Position numbers and translations under genes: made by a program. The notes below the pieces were generated by a model. It did not search any database. It saw only the letters and a list, made by a program, of their open reading frames with translations, and was not told the DNA's origin. 10,847 nt of DNA, from NCBI GenBank assembly GCA_004297235.1, contig SCUR01000132.1, positions 1 through 10,847 of the forward strand, given 5' to 3'. This DNA comes from Candidatus Manganitrophaceae bacterium. Lineage in GTDB: Bacteria > Nitrospirota > Nitrospiria > SBBL01 > Manganitrophaceae. This document shows, piece after piece, positions 1 to 3,973 of this stretch; within the stretch, counting starts at the first letter, position 1; every line of letters begins with the position of its first letter.

Positions 1-35
1 CCGATCTTCCTCCTTTGGTTGGTTTTTTGGTGAAT

Positions 36-185
36 TTATCTTCCCCTCTCCCGGTCGAGACGCATTTCTCGCCGGTGTCTCTTTAGATCACTCCAATCGA
101 TTCCCCGCTCCATATAGGGCAGCGTTTTCTTCATTTCTCTGAACAAAACTTCTTCGGATGCCGGTTCGATAACGGTTCTCTTCAT
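36..185 (-). CDS. 49-aa unknown protein, copy 1
   Basis: A 49-residue protein of unknown function, starting MKRTVIEPASEEVLF and ending DRERGR. It is rich in Arg, Lys and Glu and probably helical, with no Cys and no membrane segment. The ATG at 185 has a good Shine-Dalgarno sequence (AAGGAGAG) a few bases upstream. It lies 46 bp downstream of the zinc-ribbon gene and is likely cotranscribed with it. That it is real is supported by the paralogue at 10098-10247 (39/49 identical), which keeps start, length and gene order. Differences concentrate in the last ten residues. An AAAGGAGGAAG motif downstream (about 9-18) marks the start of a further gene outside the window. I recognise no family. Confidence 0.75.
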   Translation of the reverse strand: MKRTVIEPASEEVLFREMKKTLPYMERGIDWSDLKRHRREMRLDRERGR

Positions 186-231
186 GGGCTCTCTCCTTTT
201 CAGGTTGGATGGTTGATTCGGTTGAGTGAAG

Positions 232-402
232 TTACAGGATCGAAAGCGCCTGCCGTCTCAGCCGCGCTTCCTGCTCAAAAGTACGGTGGGGAGCGCGTGT
301 CGGCCGCCAACCACAATTGACGCAATACTCGGAGAAACATTTTCCGTGTTTCGTTGCGACAAATTCTCTTCCAGTCATTCCCTGGCATTTCGGACAATGC
401 AT
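232..402 (-). CDS. Small zinc-ribbon protein, copy 1
   Basis: A 56-aa protein beginning MHCPKCQG with a second pair CVNCGW at residues 28-33, which gives a CxxC-x(n)-CxxC zinc ribbon filling the N-terminal half. The C-terminal half is basic (RAPHRTFEQEARLRRQ). The start is the ATG at 402, because AAGGAGGTG stands 5-7 bases upstream; a longer frame from a TTG at 465 would read through a terminator hairpin and is rejected. The paralogue at 10296-10466 is 52/56 identical. The gene follows a structured leader and terminator-like hairpin, so attenuation is possible. Function is unknown; nucleic-acid or protein binding is only an inference from the fold. Confidence 0.8.
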   Translation of the reverse strand: MHCPKCQGMTGREFVATKHGKCFSEYCVNCGWRPTRAPHRTFEQEARLRRQALSIL

Positions 403-422
403 CGAACACCTCCTTCGGCAAT

Positions 423-462
423 AAAAAAAGCCCTGGGGAGAATCGCTTCTCCGAAGGGCTTT
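423..462 (-). terminator. Terminator/attenuator hairpin, copy 1
   Basis: On the minus strand AAAGCCCT pairs with AGGGCTTT and GGAGAA with TTCTCC around a GCGA loop, followed by a run of T (423-429). This is a rho-independent terminator placed only about 20 bases before the zinc-ribbon start codon and after a separate toxin terminator. That placement suggests attenuation rather than simple termination. The hairpin is kept in copy 2, with sequence changes that mostly preserve pairing. Confidence 0.8.
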
Positions 463-560
463 CAATGTGACCCCGGGCTTCGGGTTATTTACGAACGGAT
501 TCTATTAAGGCGGATCAGACGGTCCCGCCGGCAGCGTTTCCCCTTGCCGAATCCGATAAA
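463..560 (-). ncRNA. Candidate structured leader RNA, copy 1
   Basis: This non-coding stretch between the toxin terminator and the attenuator is almost identical in the two repeat copies. On the minus strand it folds as a compact three-way junction: P1 CGGATTC (549-555) with GAATCCG (496-502), P2 GGCA/TGCC (530-548), P3 GGCGG/CCGCC (509-529). P1/P2 and P2/P3 abut directly. It is followed by a CCCG/CGGG hairpin (about 473-485). Copy-to-copy differences in the junction fall in loops or just outside the stems. CCGAAG in the last hairpin can instead pair with CTTCGG in the terminator arm, a possible antiterminator. The fold is by eye; no ligand class is recognised and no promoter is obvious. Confidence 0.5.
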
Positions 561-563
561 AAC

Positions 564-595
564 AAAAAAGGCCTGAAGAAAGTATCCCTTCAGGC
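564..595 (-). terminator. Terminator of the DUF5615 toxin gene
   Basis: On the minus strand GCCTGAAG pairs with CTTCAGGC (571-578 with 588-595), followed by a T run at 564-569. It lies directly downstream of the toxin stop codon at 607 and closes the toxin-antitoxin operon. Confidence 0.85.
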
Positions 596-606
596 ACAGA
601 TTGATA

Positions 607-984
607 TTATTTCTTAGGGGGATTTCTTTTTAGAGGTGGAGGAAACGAAGTACGAACCCGACCACCCCGTACCGTCACCACTGATTGCTCCAATATCTCT
701 GCAGACCGACTAGAGAGAATACTTTCAATTAACGCAATACGTTTCTCTGCAGGAACATCCGGCAAACGGATCAACCCCGCATGCCGAGCACTCTCAGAGA
801 AGATAAATTCACCGAAATCCTGGTCTATGGTAATGAGCACCCGTCCTTCATTGGCCGCCCATTCCAAAAGAGTGCGATCCCCAGGATCCGGACCTCTCTC
901 CCTCGCTTCGACAACATCATGACCCCGTTGGCGCAACCATTCTGCAAGACGACTTCCGGCACACCGGTCAATGAGAAATTTCAT
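607..984 (-). CDS. DUF5615 PIN-like toxin (VapC45-type)
   Basis: A 125-aa protein with the features of DUF5615, a PIN-like ribonuclease domain found in toxin-antitoxin pairs. The N-terminus is MKFLIDRCAG with the first acidic residue at D6. Next comes the GHDVVEARE strand and helix, then D36 in PGDRTLL, then the ITIDQDFG motif with D54 and D56. These match the acidic metal-binding positions expected of PIN nucleases. The Pro/Lys-rich C-terminal tail (last ~15 residues) is probably unstructured. Its ATG overlaps the stop of the DUF433 gene by 4 bp (ATGA), so the pair is translationally coupled. By family knowledge it would cleave RNA unless held by the DUF433 partner; the exact target is unknown. 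Confidence 0.9.
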   Translation of the reverse strand: MKFLIDRCAGSRLAEWLRQRGHDVVEARERGPDPGDRTLLEWAANEGRVLITIDQDFGEFIFSESARHAGLIRLPDVPAEKRIALIESILSSRSAEILEQSVVTVRGGRVRTSFPPPLKRNPPKK

Positions 985-1229
985 TTGCGAGTAATCTGAA
1001 CCGCGTCTAGAGAATCATGTGCAATCACTGCATGCGCATAAGCCAGACAAGCGCGAATGTCATCCGGTTCAAGATCTGGATAGTCTGAAAGGATCGACTC
1101 GACCGTCTCTCCTTGAACCAACAAGCTGAGAATCAGCTCAACAGAGATTCTCATCCCTCTGATGATCGGTTTCCCTCCGAAGATCTCCGAGTCGGCGGTG
1201 ATTCGTTGAAGAAGTTCTTGATCTTCCAT
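981..1229 (-). CDS. DUF433 antitoxin (VapB45-type)
   Basis: An 82-aa DUF433 protein. Family hallmarks are the ITADSEIFGGKPIIRGMRISVE segment at residues 10-31, the helix-turn-helix-like part from about residue 33 (LILSLLVQGETVESILSDYP) and LEPDDIRACLAYA at 53-65. DUF433 proteins pair with DUF5615 toxins, act as antitoxins and probably repress their own operon. The gene is first in the operon, has the Shine-Dalgarno GAGGAGGG before its ATG, and overlaps the toxin start by 4 bp. A promoter with a palindrome next to its -10 lies just upstream, which fits autoregulation. Confidence 0.9.
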   Translation of the reverse strand: MEDQELLQRITADSEIFGGKPIIRGMRISVELILSLLVQGETVESILSDYPDLEPDDIRACLAYAHAVIAHDSLDAVQITRK

Positions 1230-1251
1230 GTTGCCCTCCTCATGTGTTGAG

Positions 1252-1264
1252 GTCCTCTAAGGAC
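1252..1264. promoter_or_regulatory. Palindrome, possible DUF433 operator
   Basis: The sequence GTCCTCTAAGGAC is a palindrome with 5-bp arms around a 3-bp centre. It overlaps the end of the -10 box and the expected start of the toxin-antitoxin transcript, where a repressor would block transcription. That the DUF433 protein binds it is inference. Confidence 0.4.
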
Positions 1265-1291
1265 AATAACAAACCTCCTTGATTACGTCAA
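1263..1291 (-). promoter_or_regulatory. Sigma70-type promoter of toxin-antitoxin operon
   Basis: On the minus strand a TTGACG -35 box is followed by a 17-base spacer and a TATTGT -10 box, about 34 bp upstream of the DUF433 start codon. The match to the housekeeping consensus and the ideal spacing make this the best minus-strand promoter in the window. It separates the toxin-antitoxin pair from the SSB gene upstream. Confidence 0.6.
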
Positions 1292-1378
1292 TCTGATAAA
1301 CAATGCCTCAAGAATCCAGTTTTTTAGATCTTCTCGATATACTGCGACAGATTCTTGTCTTGCCTCTTCTCCTGTCCA

Positions 1379-1774
1379 TCAAAAGGGAATCTCCTCGCTC
1401 CCTTCATCTACGGCCGCCGCCTGGCTTTCAGCACCCTCTGAATCGCTCTGACGTGTCGGCAGAAACCGGATTACCTGCGCTAAAACCTCATGTTTGCTCC
1501 GCTTCTGGCCCCCCTCCGCCTCCCACCGGCGCTGCTGAAGCCGCCCTTCGACAAGGACTCCCTTTCCTTTCGAGAGATATTCGCCGGCAGTCTCGGCCTG
1601 CTTTCCGAAGATCACCACGTCGATGAAGCAGACCTCATCTTTGGTCTCTCCCCCTTGTTTGTAGCGGTGATTGACGGCCAGACTAAACCGGGTCACAGGT
1701 GCGCCACCTGGAGTGTAACGGACCTCCGGGTCCCGCGTGAGGTTCCCCATCAATATGATTTTATTGAAGCCCAG
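1379..1774 (-). CDS. ssb: Single-stranded DNA-binding protein (CTG start)
   Basis: SSB of about 131 aa with an OB fold. It shows GFNKIILMGNLTRDPEVRYT, the strand SLAVNHRY, the core EVCFIDVVIFGKQAE and VLVEGRLQQRRWE, then a short acidic linker ending EEIPF, the conserved C-terminal tip that recruits DNA-replication and repair proteins. It coats single-stranded DNA during replication and recombination. No ATG, GTG or TTG is available for the normal N-terminus: between an in-frame TAA and the TTG at 1753 only CTG (1772-1774) occurs, with AGGGGAG six bases upstream. Starting at TTG or ATG would delete the first conserved residues (FNKIIL). A weak promoter lies about 30 bp upstream of the CTG. Confidence 0.88.
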   Translation of the reverse strand: MGFNKIILMGNLTRDPEVRYTPGGAPVTRFSLAVNHRYKQGGETKDEVCFIDVVIFGKQAETAGEYLSKGKGVLVEGRLQQRRWEAEGGQKRSKHEVLAQVIRFLPTRQSDSEGAESQAAAVDEGSEEIPF

Positions 1775-1803
1775 TCCGGACTCCCCTGGAAATGACTCGC
1801 GTT

Positions 1804-1833
1804 ATTAAAAACGATCCTGTCCATTGATATCAA
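1804..1833 (-). promoter_or_regulatory. Possible ssb promoter with palindromic -35
   Basis: On the minus strand TTGATA and TTTAAT are separated by 18 bases. The -35 lies within the perfect palindrome TTGATATCAA (1824-1833). Transcription would start near 1797, about 20 bases before the CTG start codon of ssb and just upstream of its Shine-Dalgarno. The match is moderate and unproven. Confidence 0.35.
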
Positions 1834-1873
1834 GGGGAAAATAATCCCATCGCACCGAAGTCGGTGTCGATCC

Positions 1874-2722
1874 TTATCCGTCGTAACAGCCGCATGGCAT
1901 CTGCGGCTCTGAGTCTGAGTCAAACATCTCGATCTGCGTCCGCTGAATCCGTCTCACTTCTTCCCGCTTCTTCGCCCGCTCCATCCAGTACTCCGCCGGC
2001 CGATTTCCCCATTGGGTTCGCGGTTCGCTTCCGACGATCACCTCCTCATGAATATCCCCGCCTTCCGAATCGACCCCGACCCAGCGCAATTGATATATTG
2101 GAACTGGCCCGTGCATCTCGGTCGCCATCTTTTCAAGCTGCGCAATCCGGCTAAACTTCTCAGGCTCAAAAATGGCCAGATCCATCACCTCGTCAACCCG
2201 CATAAAGCGACAATGCCAGCAACCGGATTTAGGCGGGATCGGGAGCCCGGCATTGCGGATAATCTCTTCGCATCCGGCCCGGTCGATATCGAGGTCTACC
2301 AGGGGATACCTCTTCTCAAATTTATCCTGCGGATGCGGCGGCCTGGCCCGGTGAGGTTGATCGGCATCGATACCGATCAACTGACAGATCTTCCCCCCTT
2401 GTCCCTCAAGATACTTTTCAATCGGTTCAATTTTGGCAATAGAGGAACACGCACGAAGAATCCTCGATCCGGTCACGCGAAGCCGCTCCCATCTCTCCAA
2501 TACCCCCTCTTTCGGCCTCACCTGGTAAAGCACCTTTCCAAACCTAGAAAGGTATGGGACGAAAATCTTTTCGACATACTCGTACGTCTTGGGTCTCGCA
2601 TCGTGCGTGTCCGAGAAGATCGCCTCCCACGGCTGATACTGCGGCAGTTTCCCCTCGCACAGAGGAATGGCCAGCGCCGTCGAATTCACTCCCCCGCCAT
2701 ACGAGAGCCAAAAGGTTATCAC
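1874..2722 (-). CDS. PAPS reductase-like PP-loop ATPase
   Basis: A 282-aa member of the PAPS-reductase/adenine-nucleotide alpha hydrolase superfamily. The PP-loop SYGGGVNSTAL lies at residues 7-17 and binds ATP or an adenylated substrate. Next come IFSDTHDARPKTYEYV, the RACSSIAKIEPIEKYL segment typical of this superfamily, ICQLIGIDADQ, and a SGCWHCRF Cys pair; the tail ends MPCGCYDG. Such proteins in phages and plasmids are often labelled phosphoadenosine phosphosulfate reductase, but real sulfate reduction is doubtful without the pathway nearby; base modification, tRNA thiolation or defence are alternatives. I prefer the GTG at 2722 because GGAGGA stands 7 bases upstream; ATGs at 2737 and 2740 are possible. 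It follows the MazG-like stop at 2746 closely, so they are one operon. Confidence 0.8.
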   Translation of the reverse strand: MITFWLSYGGGVNSTALAIPLCEGKLPQYQPWEAIFSDTHDARPKTYEYVEKIFVPYLSRFGKVLYQVRPKEGVLERWERLRVTGSRILRACSSIAKIEPIEKYLEGQGGKICQLIGIDADQPHRARPPHPQDKFEKRYPLVDLDIDRAGCEEIIRNAGLPIPPKSGCWHCRFMRVDEVMDLAIFEPEKFSRIAQLEKMATEMHGPVPIYQLRWVGVDSEGGDIHEEVIVGSEPRTQWGNRPAEYWMERAKKREEVRRIQRTQIEMFDSDSEPQMPCGCYDG

Positions 2723-2745
2723 TACTGATTCCTCCATCATTATCC

Positions 2746-3510
2746 TCAGTTTCCATCCGGCTCTTTCCCGGTAGCAGATAAATCGGCCACTCCGGCAGCC
2801 ACCTTCCCGGCATGTTTTCGCTTCCACCACTCTTTCGGAAGTGCAAGAATACGCGCAAGTTCGTGTCCCGCTTCTTCTTCAACAGAAAACCCCGCATTCT
2901 CCGCAAGCGCATCCAGTGTAATCGCCACACCGCCTATTTCCTGTCCCAAACGACCCGGCGGCCGGGAGTAGACGTGTTCGGCAATTCTTTGAATCAGGGA
3001 AATGGATAGACCTTGAATTTGGGCAATCTCGATTGCTTCTTCAAGGAGTCGGGCAGCTCGTTCATCTCGATTGGCTGCAACAGGTCCGAAGTTCTCGAGC
3101 GCCCAGCTCATCACTTTTTTCTGGCGAGTCGGGTTTCTACAATACGTTTCCGCGGCCGACAACAATTGCGGACCGGTGAGCGGCCGATCCCCGGCAATTA
3201 CGCCGGCTCTCATGAGCACGTTACCGAGGGCCTGTCCGAGCTCAACTACCTGTTCCGCTTTTTGATCTCTCTGCACCTCGGTATCATCAAGTTTTTGGAT
3301 GCCCATGTAAAACGCTTCATTCAGCCGGGAGGCCATCTCGGCGGCTTCATTTTCCTCTTCCCAGGATTGGCCGATTGCGACACCATCCGGACCGATAACC
3401 ATATACGTCCTGCCGGCGCCGCAGTCGGAACATCCGGTTTCGCCAACCTCCACAAAATAGGGCTCGTCCTGCCTGTGCGTGATCTCCGCTTTTTCGTCTT
3501 TTAAAGTCAT
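2746..3510 (-). CDS. MazG-like NTP pyrophosphohydrolase with Cys-pair N-terminus
   Basis: A 254-aa protein with two parts. Residues 1-70 carry GCSDCGAG (27-34) and a short conserved-looking segment (DGVAIGQSWEEENEAAEMAS), seen in small phage-type proteins. Residues ~136-237 (ALENFGPVAANRDERAARLL, EEAIEIAQIQG, RPPGRLGQEIGGVAITL, ELARI, KRKHAGKVAAG) resemble the DUF550/MazG-like all-alpha NTP pyrophosphatases, with acidic residues E157, E158, E161 and E191 for metal binding. Such enzymes hydrolyse non-canonical or excess (d)NTPs to monophosphates, which fits the nearby class II ribonucleotide reductase. The ATG overlaps the stop of an upstream frame by 4 bp (ATGA). It is followed at once by the PP-loop gene. 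Confidence 0.75.
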   Translation of the reverse strand: MTLKDEKAEITHRQDEPYFVEVGETGCSDCGAGRTYMVIGPDGVAIGQSWEEENEAAEMASRLNEAFYMGIQKLDDTEVQRDQKAEQVVELGQALGNVLMRAGVIAGDRPLTGPQLLSAAETYCRNPTRQKKVMSWALENFGPVAANRDERAARLLEEAIEIAQIQGLSISLIQRIAEHVYSRPPGRLGQEIGGVAITLDALAENAGFSVEEEAGHELARILALPKEWWKRKHAGKVAAGVADLSATGKEPDGN

Positions 3511-3671
3511 CTGCTCATCCCTTCATCGACACCGCCGCAGGTCCGCCCTGGTCGGCTGGTGTAAGCGATTATAAAAAACCACCGGCCCGAACGATTCTCT
3601 CCGCACCGGAGACAATCCCACTCGGTTTCAGCGACATCATTTTGGAAGCTTTTAGACAGGACTGCAGCGAC
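3507..3671 (-). other. Possible small CxxC gene without clear start
   Basis: The 160-base gap between two genes holds an open frame whose protein includes ETEWDCLRCGENRSGRWFF and ends TCGGVDEGMSR. The stop overlaps the ATG of the MazG-like gene as ATGA, a common sign of coupled genes. No ATG, GTG or TTG occurs in this frame after the stop of the upstream gene, only CTG, and no Shine-Dalgarno stands out. It may be a remnant, a gene with a rare start, or chance. Confidence 0.25.
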
Positions 3672-3673
3672 CG

Positions 3674-3913
3674 CTAATTGAGAGCCGGTACGGTTCCGAC
3701 CGGGCTTCTTCCCCGGTTGCGCAGGATCGTCGGATCGACGATATTCCCGCAGAGGAAGCACTCCTTCGCCTCGATCCGCCGCTCCTGCGTGGATTTCATA
3801 TCCAGGAGAGTCACCCCATACATGAGGCCACCACACCGGTCGCAGGAACCGTCTGTCACATCCGGCGCCTCATCCTGTTTTATCCGTATTCTATTTGCCT
3901 CTTTTCCGACCAT
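3674..3913 (-). CDS. 79-aa zinc-ribbon protein
   Basis: A 79-aa protein with two Cys pairs: CDRCGG (residues 24-29) and CFLCGN (52-57), followed by VDPTILRNRG. This CxxCGGL...CxxCG.(x)D..I..NR pattern is common in small proteins of phages and mobile elements, but I know no assigned function. The ATG at 3913 has the Shine-Dalgarno AAGGAGG about 8 bases upstream. The gene starts some 60 bp after nrdJ, beyond a long hairpin, and probably leads the unit running to the MazG-like and PP-loop genes. Confidence 0.75.
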   Translation of the reverse strand: MVGKEANRIRIKQDEAPDVTDGSCDRCGGLMYGVTLLDMKSTQERRIEAKECFLCGNIVDPTILRNRGRSPVGTVPALN

Positions 3914-3934
3914 CCGCGATTCCTCCTTGAGAAG

Positions 3935-3966
3935 AATGCGGAGAGGAGGCGCCTCCCCTCCGCATT
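3935..3966. terminator. Near-perfect hairpin after nrdJ
   Basis: A 32-base inverted repeat, AATGCGGAGAGGAGGC against GCCTCCCCTCCGCATT, with one mismatch and almost no loop. It sits between the nrdJ stop (3974) and the ribosome binding site of the zinc-ribbon gene. There is no real T run on either side, so it may slow or partly stop transcription, or protect the nrdJ mRNA end. Confidence 0.5.
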
Positions 3967-3973
3967 GATTGCA

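Larger units (their letters stand above)
1..600. repeat. Direct repeat copy 1 (~600 bp module)
   Basis: This segment is a diverged copy of 10063-10656, with an offset of about 10,060-10,064 bp. The similarity starts at the Shine-Dalgarno region of the next gene (positions 10-35) and runs through the 49-aa gene, the zinc-ribbon gene, a terminator hairpin and a non-coding leader, ending at the toxin terminator near 595. The zinc-ribbon proteins of the two copies are 52/56 identical and the 49-aa proteins 39/49 identical, while the leader between them is nearly unchanged. The copies share orientation, so homologous recombination between them would delete or amplify a ~10-kb unit. Confidence 0.9.

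Noticed and set aside
232..465. A 77-aa version of the zinc-ribbon protein from a TTG
   Set aside because: It would translate the terminator hairpin; the internal ATG at 402 has the strong ribosome binding site and a conserved copy.
1750..1824. A 24-aa upstream frame ending in TGATG at the ssb ATG
   Set aside because: No ribosome binding site, and the likely ssb promoter starts transcription downstream of its ATG.
3507..3836. A 109-aa frame from ATG 3836
   Set aside because: Most of it overlaps the 79-aa zinc-ribbon gene out of frame; only the last ~50 codons are of interest and are reported separately.
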